Position numbers and translations under genes: made by a program. This document shows positions 11,381 to 25,027 of a stretch of 64,000 bases of DNA, in pieces; the stretch's first letter is position 1; each line of letters begins with the position of its first letter. Source of the stretch: Paramecium octaurelia (Eukaryota; Ciliophora; Oligohymenophorea; Peniculida; Parameciidae); contig CAJJDP010000009.1 of the NCBI GenBank assembly GCA_905182995.1, positions 621,150-685,149 of the forward strand, written 5' to 3'. Under the pieces are notes generated by a model. The model had not been told where the DNA came from. It saw only the letters and a list, made by a program, of their open reading frames with translations, and searched no databases.

Positions 11381-13392
11381 ATGGAAATTCTTTGTGTTTG
11401 CTGTGAATGTTGCCTAGGACTTCGATCTGACGAGGGTGCCTCACTTGGAGGCTTATCTATGCTTTGCTGCTGTTATTGTTGCCTTAAAGGCTATGAAGAG
11501 AATATATCTGGGCATAAGTCCAGGGTCTATAGATACATAAATATAGTTCTTGTCTTTATATTTGTAATGGTTGCTGTGATTTTAACAGCAATCATACAAA
11601 GCAAAACAAGCTTATCTAATTAGCAAATAACAAAAATATTCGATAATTGGTAGCTTGGTGCTTTAACTGAAATTTAAATATTCGACTTCTGCCCAGCTGA
11701 TTATGAATTGCTAACCAACTATTCAATACCAGGAATATAAGAAGGCTGTATCTGCATGAGCGATAGAGATGTTTCAACATTCGAATGCTCAGATTGGGAT
11801 AAGTTTTAAAATTGTTACAATATACCAGAAAAGGACCCGATCGAATTTTCCAAATGGGTATTATCCTCGAATAACTCATTTTATGCTTTTTAACTCTGTG
11901 GGAAAAGATCCACCTTACCATTTTATGAATTATTATAAAACAAAATAACAACTGCAGAAGATTGTAAAGCAAATGGTTACAAAGTATGTGAAACTTAATC
12001 CACAGAATTTGTTTATTGCGTACTCAAAGAAGAAACTTGTCCAATAAGAGAAATCATATTCAGCTAATACCAACTCTCAGAATACGAGATATAGTAAAAT
12101 AATTATAGTTTAATTTATGACAAGGGATTTTATACATATGTAAGTCTATCAAAAGAAACCTTTCCGCTAATGAATTTTGCCATCGTAAAAGGCAAGGGAG
12201 TGTGTTTTGATAACAGTATATAGAGTTTAAATCCTAAACTCGATGAGGATTACATCTTGTTTGATCCAGCCCCAGAAGATTGCACCTTAGATGATAGTTA
12301 TTACTAGATATCAACAATAAATGAAAGATAGCTGTTTAATCTTAACAATATTCTGTCACTGGTTCAAGCAGAAAGACCTTTATATGATATTAGCAACAAA
12401 GTAGAATATTAATTACTTGCTTAGAATCAAATATAGTTTAAAGAGGATTGCAGATCCAAAAAGTAAACCTTAATTAATATTTTAGTTTTGAATAACTGGT
12501 TGATCTTGACTCAAGGTTTAAAAGCCAGAGGACTATAACTATCTGTTAATTAGTATTTTCATGCGTCGCATTTGTAATTATACTTCTTTTTATGTTAAAT
12601 GAATTACATCGTTGTTGTTATAAGGATTGTGGCAAATGCTTTGGAGGAATATAATTGTTAATTAAAGAACTTATAGTTTATTTACTAGGTGTAACTGTTA
12701 TTGTTGCCTATGCTTTTATGATGGATTTGGTCAATACTATCGATGATTTTACTAGTAAAAATTGTTTCCCTTAAAGTGGCTAAGACAGAATGAATTAAGT
12801 GCGTGAAAGTTTGGTCAATACTGCTTTGTCCCTTTCCTATTGTCTCCTTATTAATGTAGGTCTCATGATGGTCATTAACTTTTTCATGTCAACCTTTTTG
12901 TGTTTTAAAAATTATAAACTTAGTTTGAAGATGCCAAATTTCTTCACAAGGTAGAAATCATACAGATTTGAAGCTCATCGTTACAACCCAGATGATTATA
13001 AAAAAAAGGAAGAACCTATTTAGAATCAAAATAATTACTAAAATCCTTATTAAGCTCCTAACTAAGATAATAATAGATATCCATATCTTGCCCAAAATCT
13101 GAGCGGAGACTAAAAACCTTACCCAATTCCTTAATTAGGCCATAATAACAATCCAGATCGATATTAAGGCTATGATAAACATTCTTACCCACCTCCCCCC
13201 TCCCATTATTAGTAAAATCCCATCCAATATTAGTAAAATCCTACTCCTTAATATTACGAATAGTAGGTAATTCATAATAAACCTCCTTAACATCAGTATG
13301 TTTAAAATCAAGCAGTAGAAGACGAACCTCCAATAATATAAGAAGAAGATCCTCCAGTAATCAAATAAGAAAATTAAAAATATATATAATGA
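11381..13392 (+). CDS. Cys-rich multipass membrane protein with Pro/Gln-rich tail
   Basis: About 661 aa. The N-terminus is strikingly cysteine-rich (CVCCECC, then CCCYCC), likely cytosolic and a candidate for multiple palmitoylation. One membrane segment follows at about residues 51-73 (INIVLVFIFVMVAVILTAII), then a 300-residue lumenal/extracellular region with paired cysteines (FQLCGKRS, AEDCKANGYKVCE, EETCPI). Further hydrophobic segments are FSCVAFVIILLFML, IVYLLGVTVIVAYAFMM and INVGLMMVINFFM, and the tail of about 140 residues is rich in Pro, Gln, Asn and Tyr (SYPPPPSHYQQ). One intron of 26 nt near 12,503 links the lumenal part to the second helix. The first ATG is at 11381; a longer frame upstream begins with TTG only. 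It resembles large ciliate-specific transmembrane families; function unknown. Confidence 0.75.
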
Positions 13393-13819
13393 AAAAATTC
13401 AAATTCTATTGATATTTGAATAATTAAAAATTTTACAAATTTATATCCATAAAGTCCTTAGCATTCTCTTTTAAGTGTCCATATATTTTTTATTTTTCTT
13501 CAATTATAAGTTCAATGCCCGTATTTCATAAGATAATTTATATTTCAAAATTTATACCTCCAGAACTCATTTTTCAATGCACATACAACAAAACTCGATT
13601 AGAAAACTGATTAGTTAATAAAATCAATATGAACAATATTAATAAGTTCTAACTTTATCTTCATTTTAACATTCAAAAATCTAATAGTATAAACTATAAG
13701 TTTAGATTAATCTTTGATGCGCTTCTCAAAATGTGATTGTTAAATACTCATCTTAAAAGAGAATCAATATATAAATAGTTAAAATTATATAATTATATTT
13801 TTTACTGTTAAATCGGCTT
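13393..13819. other. intergenic, no feature seen
   Basis: About 430 bp of AT-rich spacer between two plus-strand genes. It must hold the terminator of the first and promoter of the second. I see no conserved element. Confidence 0.5.
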
Positions 13820-15352
13820 ATGGATCTCTCCTAATACAATCTAGTACAATGTTTATGAATACTTATAGGTTGATGAAAACTCAGATTACATTATTCTCTA
13901 GCATAAATCAAACAGCCAATTATATGTTTATAAGGAATATGAAATACCAAAATTTATTGGGAAAAAACAAATACTTCCAAACTCATAATTAATAGAGATT
14001 TTAGAAAACAGAAGGTAATTGGATTCTTCAAATTTGCTATAACTTACCGATTATGTCATAACATCCAGATTATGCCTATTATATGAATAATACCTCAAAA
14101 ATTTTGAGGAGGAATTGTCAAAGCGTAGAAACACTAATTAATATTGGTCTGAGGAAGAACTGTATAATACATTTCAAGCATGTCTATCGGCTATGAAATC
14201 TTTTCATGATGTAAACCATTATTATTAAGATAGTTTGGATTGTCTCATACTTGTATTGGTCCAAACTCAATAGTGTTTAGTTAGGATTCCCAAGTTAAAT
14301 TAGCTGACCATTTTGCAGTAACCTAATAATTCAAGAGGAACTACTCTCACGTTCCAGATAATGAGGAGTACGGCTATTGGTCACCTGAAATTATTAATGA
14401 ATTTCAAGGGTGGAAATAGAAATATGAGACTATTGAAGCAGATATTTGGGCTTTAGGGATTGTATTTCTAGAAGCTATGACTTTAAAATCGGGATACGAT
14501 TTTTATTTTATAGACGATAACAATAAATTATTCATTGATTACCAATTACTCTAAGATAATTTTGATGCAGCCAAGGAATTTTATTCTTAAGAATTGATCA
14601 CTTTAGTTTAAATCATGCTCACTATAGATCCTTAAGAAAGGACTTGGGAAAGCATTATCGAATAGAACATAAGAATCTAAGATATGTAGTAATAGCAGAT
14701 TCATCCACAAATACAACCTATTCCTGAGGAAAGTGAGGAGGAGAGCATAGTCTAAGAGAATGGGACCGGTTGCGATAAAAATAAACTATTGAATATGTTG
14801 GAAAGTTGTTTAATTAAATCTCGACAATTGATTAAAGAGAATGAATGCAGAAAATCTAAAAGACCTAGTTAAAATAAAATATCAAGTAGTTAATCTACTC
14901 CTCCAAAAGAGAAGGAGGATGTCTCTTCGGGTTTGTTAATGCTGTTGAAAGGCAAACATTCTAGGAAAAATTCAATTGATTCAAGTGGATCGATTCTTAG
15001 GGAAATTCCTTAGAATAAGCAAAAGTAAAGACAAAAGTCTTGTTAAGATATTTTTGAAAAAATAGTCTTGCAAAATCCTAATGTCCAGGATGAAAATATC
15101 ATGGATCCTAATGATTTATCGAATTTGATGTAAATCTATAAGTCATATACAGGAGAAGGAAAAAATAAAATGATGCATGGCAAAGGGCATTTGGTGTTTT
15201 AAAATGGTGCTGTTTTATAAGGGTAAATATGATTCTGTAAATTTCTTAGGAGCTTTAAGGATGGCAAAGTCAATGGATATGGAATCTTATTAATAAATGG
15301 CTAAATAATGGTTGGACATTGGGAGAATAACATTTTAGTTTAAATTATGTGA
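13820..15352 (+). CDS. pseudokinase-like protein with C-terminal MORN repeats
   Basis: About 482 aa after introns of 25, 32 and 27 nt. The middle has the outline of a protein kinase: a hinge-like VITSRLCLLYEQYLKNFEE, SFHDVNHYY where the catalytic loop should be, QVKLADHFAVTQ where kinases have DFG, YGYWSPEIINEF for the APE segment, and ADIWALGIVFLEAMTL for helix F. No glycine loop, no HRD and no DFG are present, so catalysis is unlikely. A Ser/Gln-rich linker follows, then MORN-type repeats (GEGKNKMMHGKGHLVFQNGA; GSFKDGKVNGYGILLING), which in other proteins bind membranes or act as scaffolds. The start is followed at once by a short exon and a 25-nt intron. Probably a scaffold; partner unknown. 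Confidence 0.75.
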
Positions 15353-15484
15353 AATATCATATATATATATATAAATAAATTTACTAATTTTTGATAAATT
15401 AATGAGAATTCGTATTTTTTACTTCTTAACCACTGAAATGAGTTTACTTAAATTTATTAATTATTTTTATTTATACTCCCTACA

Positions 15485-18400
15485 ATGAATAGTGCTGTAG
15501 AGACGTAACCCATTCTGTTTGAAAATTAACAAAACTAACCCTCGCAATAATGTTTGGAATAAAAGATGAATATTATTTTAATGGCTACAGAGATTGAGAG
15601 ACTACACAAAATTTTATTGTCAAAGAAGGACTACTATGACAAAAAGATGTAAGATTTGATGGATAGAGGTATTCTAAATTAATATTTAATAGAAATCCAA
15701 GACAAGGAATAAATCGCCAAATAAGCTTAGACTATTACTGAATTAAATCAACAAATTCTATAGAAGAATGCCCTTATTACTTAAATTTTACAAGAAAAGT
15801 AATTAATACACATCATACTTAGGTCTCAATAAGAAATGAACCTCTTAATAAGTTAACAATTGTTTGTAATCAATGAGCAATACAAAAATGCTGAAATTTA
15901 CATCCAAGAATTATAAAAGGAAAATTAGATTTTAAAATAATAGTTTGAAGATGCTCCATCTTTGAGATAAAAATTGTACAATTTAGAGTAATGGTATGCT
16001 AAGTTAATTCATGAGAAAAATCAAGAAATCCAATTATTGAAAACACAACAACCCCATATAGTTTAACATGCTCCTCAACTAAACATAATTAATTAGCTTT
16101 TGGAATAGAAGGAAAGAGAGTTATTACAGTGGCAATACAGCTCATAGTAAGTGAATATATACCATGAGAATTAAAGATTAAATTAAGAGCTTAAATTTTT
16201 AAATGAGAAATTGAATATGCTGTTGTTTGACAATGAACATTTAAAAAAGAGATTAGCAGACATTTAGTCTCAACCATCTAACTAGACTACCTAACCATAG
16301 TATTGCACACTTAAAGGAGACTCATAATGCACAGCTCCCATATTACACGACCTATAGAATACCAGAACACCTAGAAGATATTAATAATCGATCATTCCTA
16401 CTGACTTCACAAATACATCACTATTGAGTTATAGAATTATAAGAAGACCTCAATCTGTTGGATCAGGAAGTTCAATCCATTTACAGGTACCTTAGATTCT
16501 CTATCCTTAATACTAACCTTCTCCAAGATACTCTAGGAAATCAGTGTAGAATCATTCTAATTAATTTAACGAAATATTGTTATAAGTCTAATTTATTTAA
16601 AATCAACCGTAACTCACTGTTTAGAATATAGAAACCTAAATTTAATTGTTGAACACTTTATTGTAAATTAAAAGATAAGAATTGCCAGTCCATTTAACTC
16701 CTCCCAAATAGATTTATAACATCTTAAAAACTTAAGGCAACGATAGAACTTAAAGTTCAGCCTAGTCACCTCCCCAATAAATCATTATGAAATAGCCAAT
16801 CAATATTTTATAATAAAATATTCAACCTAATTAATCAGTTAGATTACTGCCTCAAAATTAATTATAAATTCCCAACAATATTGTTAAATTCCGATCCTTT
16901 TCTGCTGAAACTAAAAGAGAACTTTCTCCAAACAACTTCCAGTGCTAATAATAACTAATACCATAGACCTCACTATTCTACAATTAGCCACAATAAGCTC
17001 ATCAAATTTAGTATAAATGTTCCCCAATCCAAAGAATCATTACATAATAACATTTATAAAATACAATCCCAAGACAGATCTAAAGAAGTGTTTCACCTTA
17101 GCCTGTGTAGTTTTTACAATATTAACAGTATTATAATATTCTAAATTAATTAGACTATCCCCTTAAGCACCTCAAACTGTCAGATATCAAGATGTGAATC
17201 AATTCCATTAATCTAAACATCCACTTCAGTTATATTAGGATCCATAACAATATTATTACATCTAATAATAATAACCAGTAAATTACATTTAATTTTCATA
17301 ATAATCCTAATAATACCTACCCACCTAATTCGGAGTTCATTCACAAAACCCAAGTGATTAAAATAAATCTCCTATCAATGTTCTGGCTTATCCTTATGAA
17401 TATTCTCCACAAGCTCCAGAAGATCTAAATAAGACCAGGCAACCACAATAACCTATGACATAAAATCAAAATACATTATTCATGACTCCTAGTAGTGTCA
17501 GAAAGCCAGTCATATCAAGTAGTAATTCATCGTAACCTTTTTCATAAGTGAAGAATCCTATTAAAAGAGAAGAATAACAACCTTTAAATAAACAAAAACA
17601 AAGGGAACCTAAACATCAGAGTAATAAGTCTCTTCCTGCCCAAATCTTAGAATAATTACCAATCGATAATTCTCAGTTTGAACCATTTGAACTATGCAGT
17701 GCACCATAAGAACCTGAATAATAATAAAAAGAACAATAAACACCAGAATAAATTTCAAAACCTCAGGATCCTGCAGAATAAAATAAGCCAAAATAGGAAG
17801 ATGTATAGAAAAACAAGTAAAATCCCAAAGATCAAGTGAAAAATCCCCAAAACCCTGAAAATTTATAGAAGCAACCCTAAAAACCTTAAAATATTCCATA
17901 AAATTCAAGTGTTGTTACTAAAATAAGTCAGAACCCTTAATTGCAAAGCAAATAACCTAAGAACTTGGATAATCTAAAGTAGTTGGTATAATAACCTGAA
18001 AGTCTAAGAAGAAGTCAACCTACAAGCGTTAGAAATAGTTAAGACAAAAAATACGTTCCTATTCCTTAGGATGCTGAAGAGTTGAAAAAATAAAAACAAG
18101 AATTAGATAGATTAAAGAATCTTTTAGAATAAGCATAATAAGATAATGAAAAACTTAAAGAACTTTATTAATAAAATGATTTGAATTGGTAAAAGTAATT
18201 CTAATCGAAATATACAGCAGCATTATAGCAGTTGCAACTCTTTGAAAATAAGTTATCTATGTAAAATAAAGAGTATAATTAGAATATTGAGAAATAAAAA
18301 AGTAACTTCAATCAATTACAATAAAAATTTAATGATTAAAAGGTAACAATCGATAAGCAAAGAGAGGAGATAAATCAATTAAAATAGAATTAAGATGATA

Positions 18401-21400
18401 AAAATAAAAAGCCACCCCAAAACGATGAGATAAAGGATGATCTTCAAAAATAATTAAATGAGCTTTAGAAACAAAATACTGATTTGTTAGCCAAATTAAA
18501 AACCTAAAAAGATACTCAAATGCAATACATGAGTAAACTTACCTAATCAAGCGAAAATCTAACTAATTATGAAAAATAATTACAATAATAAACTTAAAAG
18601 TATGCTGAATTGAATTAGGAGTACATTCAACTTAAATAAAAGTACGATTAGTTATAGAAAGAATCTACATAATCCAAATCGGCTCAATCCAAAGAAATTA
18701 ATCAATATTAGCAAAAAATCACTTAACTCTAATAGTAGATGAATGAAACATCTAAATAATTAAAGGAAAAGGTTAATTAACTTTAATCTTAATTATTACT
18801 AGAATAAGAATAATGCTAAATCCTTAAGAAATAGTAAGAAAACTTTTAGAAAGACTTCTGTATGCAAAAAACATAAAATGGAGAAATTTAGAATCAAACC
18901 AATACTTTAAGATAATAGTTGATCGAGAAAGAATAATAATTAAAAGAAGTCTAAACAATTCTTAATACTAAGATCTAAGTTATACAATAATTAGAAAATT
19001 AAGTAAAAGATGTATAGACATAAAATGCCTCATCTTCTAAATAAGTCTAATCACTGAACCAAATTTAAGTGGATAATTTGAAAAAGTAATTGTAATAAGA
19101 CTAGTAAAGAATTAATGAATTAAATGATTAAATTTCTAATCTTTAATAAAAAATATATACATTAGAATAATAATTGCAAGCAGAAAAATAAAATAACATT
19201 ATAATAACAAAAGAAATTTAGAATACTAAAATTGTAATCTAAAATGATTATTAACAATAAACCCATTAATTAGAACAGGAAAATATGGATTTGTAATAAA
19301 AACTAAAGCAATTAGAGTAGATGCTATAGAAGGAAAGAGAAAATAACATTTAAATCTAATAATAATTTATAACAATAGAAAATAATTACTAAGTAAATTA
19401 GGTGAAATCTACATAAGAAAATGAGAAAGTAGTAAACAATCTCAAATTTTAGATTGAATAGCTTAAATTATAGAATGAGGATCTCTCTAGTTAAATTATA
19501 AAAGTGAGATCTAATTATGAAATATAAATGTCTACTATGAATACAATGACATCTTAGAATGTTATAAATTTAGAAAAGTAACTACTCTTTGAAAAAGAAT
19601 AAAAGGAAAACTCTTCAATGAGAATCCTGTAATTAGAAAAGCAAGTTGCTGATTTCTAACATGTCATTAAATCAGATTAAACTGAAGAATACAAAAACTA
19701 ATTGCATTAATTAGAAAATTAAAATTTGAAATTATCAAAGGAGAGAGATATACTATTATAAAGTAAATAAAGAGGAGATGAAGAAATAAAAATACTTAAT
19801 GTTAGAATCAGTGAATTATCTAATTAAAATACTCAAAATGAAATAGAATTAATGAATCTTAGATCTAAGTAGGGCAATTAAATGGAATAAATTTCTAAAA
19901 TCACTACATTAAATTAATAAACTGTAATTTTGCAATAAGAGAGACAATCTCAAAATAATGAAATGATGTTGATGAAATAAAGAATGGAAAAAAATATTTA
20001 GGATCATGAATAATAATTAGCAGAATTAAGAAGCAGTTTCAGTAGAGATCTAGAGAATTAAAACATGCTAAATAGAAAACTTTAGGATGAGATACTTAAT
20101 GCTTAAAATTTATTATAATCTGAAAGAAGAGAGAGAGAATTTCTTTAGAGGAGTTAATCTCACTCTGAGTAGGTGATCTAATAGCTCAATTAAGAAAAAT
20201 AGACTCTCCATGATTAAATATAAAAATTGAATAGTCAAATTTAATAATTATAGATGGAAATAAATAAACTAGGATTCAACTAATAAAATAGTAAAGATGA
20301 ACACAATTTGTTTTAATAGTAAATCATTAGCTATACTACCCAAATAGATCACTTAAATATCAATACTCAAAAATTAAATAAAGAAATTGATAGATTAAAT
20401 TTATAAATCTAGCAAATGAGTATAATGTAGGCAGATTTAGAATGTTAAAATTAAAACTTAAAGTAATAATTATCTTTACTAACATCATAAAATGAAGCCA
20501 TTCAATAATAAAGTGAAATTAATGTTATAGAACTAAGATCAGTAGCTAATAATTCTGAAGATTAAATTTATGATTTAACTTAAAAATTAGAACAATAAAT
20601 TAAAGAAACAGAAAAATATTAGAGAGCTGCTATCAATAATGATCAATTAGTATAGTCTCTTTAAAAAAAGATTTCAGATGAGAATCTATAAAATTAAAAG
20701 ATTAAACAACAATATGAAATTCAAATTGAAGAGCTTATCAGAAAATTGAATGAAAAAGAAAAGCTTGATTCATCAACACCACCAAAAGCATAAATATTCC
20801 CTTAAATATAAAATACTCATCTAATTTAAGAAAATGAAGAGTTATTATTGAAGATTGATCAATATGAAAAAATGATCAAGTCTTTGTAAGAAGAGTATTA
20901 CAAACAATAAGGAGAATTACAAAAAATCACAAAGGAATATCATAACGTTATTAATTAATCTGAATAAACAGTAGTTACAATTACTTAATACTAATAGTAG
21001 TAAGATAATATTAAGAGAAAAGAAGATCTCACTAAATAATTGTAGCAATAAATCTAGGATTTATAGAGGAAATTTGAATCTGAAAGGAGTAGATATTAAG
21101 ATGAAATTAATAGATTAACTACTAAAAATTAAGAACTATCAAACCAATTGTAAAATAATCTCAATAAATAAATAATTGAAGAGAATTTCAATTTGAAAAA
21201 TTAAATATAATTATTATAATAAGAGTTGTAGAATACACCAATCAAGGAAACAATCATTTATTAATCTGCCTCACCATTAAAGAAAAATGATGAAGAAATT
21301 ACAAAATATAAATAATAAGCTAATTAATTACAATTAAGAATGAATTAAATGGCAAGTGATTATAACTTATTAGAGTAGTAAACTGAGCTTGAAAAGGTTT

Positions 21401-24400
21401 AATTAGAAAAATAAATTAAATAATTATAAGACGTTGAATAAAAATTATTAAATGAAAATAACTAATAGTAACGACAGATCGAAGCATTATAGAGATAAAT
21501 GTAATAATTATAAATGAATCGTCAAAATGATAAGAGCCAAGAGTTGGAATTTGAATTGAAAAAACTAAAATCATAATTTGAGATTACTTAGTTATAATAT
21601 AAATAGATTTAGGAAGAATTAATATAAGCTAAATCTCAGGCATTCTAGTATAGAGATGAGTTAATAGATGAATAAAATAAGAAAAATGAATTAAATCTTA
21701 AGATTCTTCATTATGAATAAATCTTATCTGAACTTAAATAATAAAATAATCCTGAATCTACAATGATTAAAGAAACAACAATAATTAAAGAATAGGTGTA
21801 AGACCCAGCTTTAATCAAATAAGTTAATTAACTAATAGATGATAACAATTCTCTCAGAAAGTAGTTATAAAATTTAGAGGCTGAATACATTTAGAAGTTT
21901 AGATTATAATAATTGTAGATTTAAGATTTAAATAATTAAATAAAACAATTCAATGAAGAAAACTATCAAAAAACTACTATAACAGAAGAGACAACATTCA
22001 ATACTGTCTCGAATGATCAGTCTGCAGAAATTAGAAAACTGAAGGATGAAAAACTATTTCTATAATAAGAATTACAAAAACAATAATAGCTATACAAAAA
22101 ATAAATTGAATAAATAACAAATGATTATGAATTCAGAATAGAATAATATAAATTAACCATCTAGCAATTAAAAGAATCCAAAGAGATTCAAATAAATGAT
22201 GATTAAAATCTTTTAAAGGAAAACTAAATGTTAGCTGAATAAATCAAACATCTATAAAATGAACTTACGATATCTAGAGCCTCACTTTAGGATTAATTAT
22301 AATAAAATAACGAAAATTCAACAGAGACAAATAAACTAAAGTCATTATAGAAAAGAAATGAAGACTTAGATCAATAAATTGAATAACAAAACAAAATAAT
22401 TGCTTAATTCTAGTAATAGTTATAAAATATTTAACTAATTTATGATGAAAAAGAAAAAGAGCTTTAAAACTTAAAAATTAATTATCAAAATTTAAATTGT
22501 TAATTAAATAAAGCACCTTAATTAAGTGAACCAGAAGGTCAATCTAAGATTCATAATGAATAATTGATTAATCTTTAATAAACAGTTGATGCTTTAAATT
22601 TATAAATTAAGTAATATAGAGAAGAAAACAATAATTTGTAGAAAATAATTGAAGATAAGTAAAAGGATATTAAAGATCTAACATCAATAATAGATAATTT
22701 AAACCATTAGATTTCTCAATTAAACTCACAGAACGCTGAATTAATCTAAAAATTAAAAGATTAAGAGCAAGTTTAAATTCAACTCAAAGAAAATTATTAA
22801 ATATCATCTTCTTTGGATTAAGGAAAACTTGAACAATAATTAATTAATAAATAGTTTGAATTAGAATAAATAAATGCTGAAAATAAGAAATTGAATAATA
22901 AACTTATTGATAACTAAAATTTGATTAGAAAATTACAATAGGAATTAATGACTTATGGAAATGAAAAATAAAAGCTATAATTTTAATATCAATCAGAAAT
23001 TTCTGCCCTTTAAAACTAAAATAAGAGTCTGAAATAGCAACTCTTAGACCAATAAGAAATAAAGAGATAATCAGAATAAATTTCTTAAAAAATTGAAATC
23101 AATCACACCTATCAAACAGTGAACTCTCCAAAACCTAAATAAGCAAGTAAAAGTCTGAATAGATCAGATATTTCTTATCATTCAACTGACGATTTAAGAG
23201 GCAAATATTATAACTGTTCACTCTATACTAAAAATTAGAATGGATAAAATTATTTCACTCCTCTAAGAGCTGTTAAATCAAAAGCTGACTTATTGACTTC
23301 ACATGAAAATAGTCAAACAAATACACAGGATGATTTAAAGAAATAAGTTAGTCTTTGGTAATCAAAATATGAAGAATTATTAAAAGACAAATACTCAAAA
23401 TCATATATGTAAAGTCCTAGGTTTAATAAATAAGTTGAGGAATCCTCTGTTTAAATTGATGTTGTGAATTGGAAATCTTAATATGAAGAATTATAAGAAT
23501 AAATTTCTCATTCAAATATCAAATAAAATTAGAATGAAAAAATAATTGAGTAATTAAGAATGAATAATGAATTACTCAGTTCTTAGTTATATTAAATTTA
23601 AACTGATTATCAATAAATTCAAACAGAGTTTACGATTAGTTAAAAAAATGATTTAAATTAAAATAATTTGAATTCAGAAAGAGTTATTTAATAATTGAAT
23701 TTAAAGATTAAAAATTAAGAAAATGAAATTGAGTAATTAAGATAAAAGCTTAAGTAATACGTTGAGAACAAGAAAAATCAAGATTAAAAATCTAATAATA
23801 AATAAAATGAGTATTTAAAGTAATTAGAAACTGAAAATTTTGATTATTAATAAGAAATATAATCTTTGAGAATTGAGATTAAAAGATAATAGGAATAAAA
23901 TAACTTGATAAAATAATAAATAAATGATCAAGATATTAATTTATAATCTGGATAAGTTGATACTGAAGTAAATATTGAAGAATATTAATAATAGATTGAA
24001 GTCTTACAAAATGAAATCAATATTTAATAGAGTTAAATATACTAACTATAAAATCAATTAAAATAATCAAAAATTAAAGAGCTAGAATTAGAATAAAAAT
24101 TAAAATATGCAGTTGAAGATTTAGAGCATGCTTCAGAACTTCAATAACAATAACAATAATAATAATAATAATAATAATAACAATAGCAATAATAATAATA
24201 ATAATAATAATAATCAACATTAGAATAAAACAATCAATTTGATGATTAATATAGAAAAATTTTATATGAACTTAGCTTGATTAAATCATAAAATTCATCT
24301 TTGTAAGCATAATTATAGGAGTCTACAAAAACTTAAGTTAGATTAATGTAGGAGATAAAAGAATTATAAATTTAAAATGAAAGATTAAATATAAGCAATG

Positions 24401-24977
24401 TTAGACTACATAATGAACAAATAAAGATTACAGATCAGGATAATTAAGTAAATAGATTAAATGACTTATATAAAGAGTTATAAATTGAAAACTAGAAATT
24501 GAGAAGTGAAATCTTATACCTGCAATAAGAAAAGTAATAAATAATTAATTCATTTGAATCAAAATTATAATAATATTCAGCAAGTGCTAATAGCAAAATT
24601 AGGTAATAGTAGATTGAAGATTTGAAACGAGAGTTAGCTTAATTAAAGAGAGCCACATTAAAGTCTTCTGGGGTCGATATAGAGGCAGAAAGGTTAACCT
24701 ACTCAACTTAAATAACTTAATTGAAGAAACAACTTGAATATGAGTAGATAAAGAATAAAGAGTTGTTGTAAAAGCTTCAAAGTTCTTCATAATATTAAGT
24801 AAGAAATATAATTTATTCTAGTCTGATTTTGGACTTGTAGAGAGATTGAACAAAGAGTTGTAAGATAAAATTGTTGAATTACACCAAGTTAAATCAGAGT
24901 ATAAGAATGCTATATAAATGATCCATTCATTAGAAGAATAAGTAATAGAGAGAATGGAAAAAGAATAATATTCTTGA
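15485..24977 (+). CDS. giant coiled-coil protein, about 3147 aa
   Basis: A single reading frame runs 9.4 kb, interrupted only by introns at 17128-17153 (26 nt) and 24799-24821 (23 nt). I read much of it codon by codon and found no in-frame TGA. Residues 20-280 form an N-terminal coiled coil. Residues 280-850 are a Pro/Gln/Ser/Asn-rich linker with repeated short basic patches. Residues 850-3147 are almost continuous heptad-like Glu/Lys/Leu/Gln sequence, broken by a 24-Gln run at 24142-24213 and a Ser-rich hinge near 23,100-23,300. There is no membrane segment, motor head or recognised globular domain. Size and shape suggest a structural or tethering protein (basal body, rootlet, cortex or golgin-like), but that is inference from composition alone. 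Confidence 0.85.
24142..24213 (+). repeat. polyglutamine tract written mainly in TAA
   Basis: Twenty-four consecutive Gln codons inside the giant coiled-coil gene: 18 TAA, 5 CAA and 1 TAG. Under the standard code this would be a wall of stops. It is a trinucleotide microsatellite and so a likely site of length variation between alleles or paralogues. Confidence 0.95.
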
Positions 24978-25027
24978 AATATTTATAGACTGTTATAATA
25001 GTGATTTATAAAGAATAAATAATATTT

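Noticed and set aside
17609-17908. Hydrophobic minus-strand frame inside the giant gene
   Set aside because: Antisense shadow of the P/Q-rich linker of the plus-strand gene.
15485-24977. Thousands of TAA/TAG stops suggesting non-coding or satellite DNA
   Set aside because: TAA and TAG are Gln codons in this organism; the frame is open throughout and makes a coiled-coil protein.
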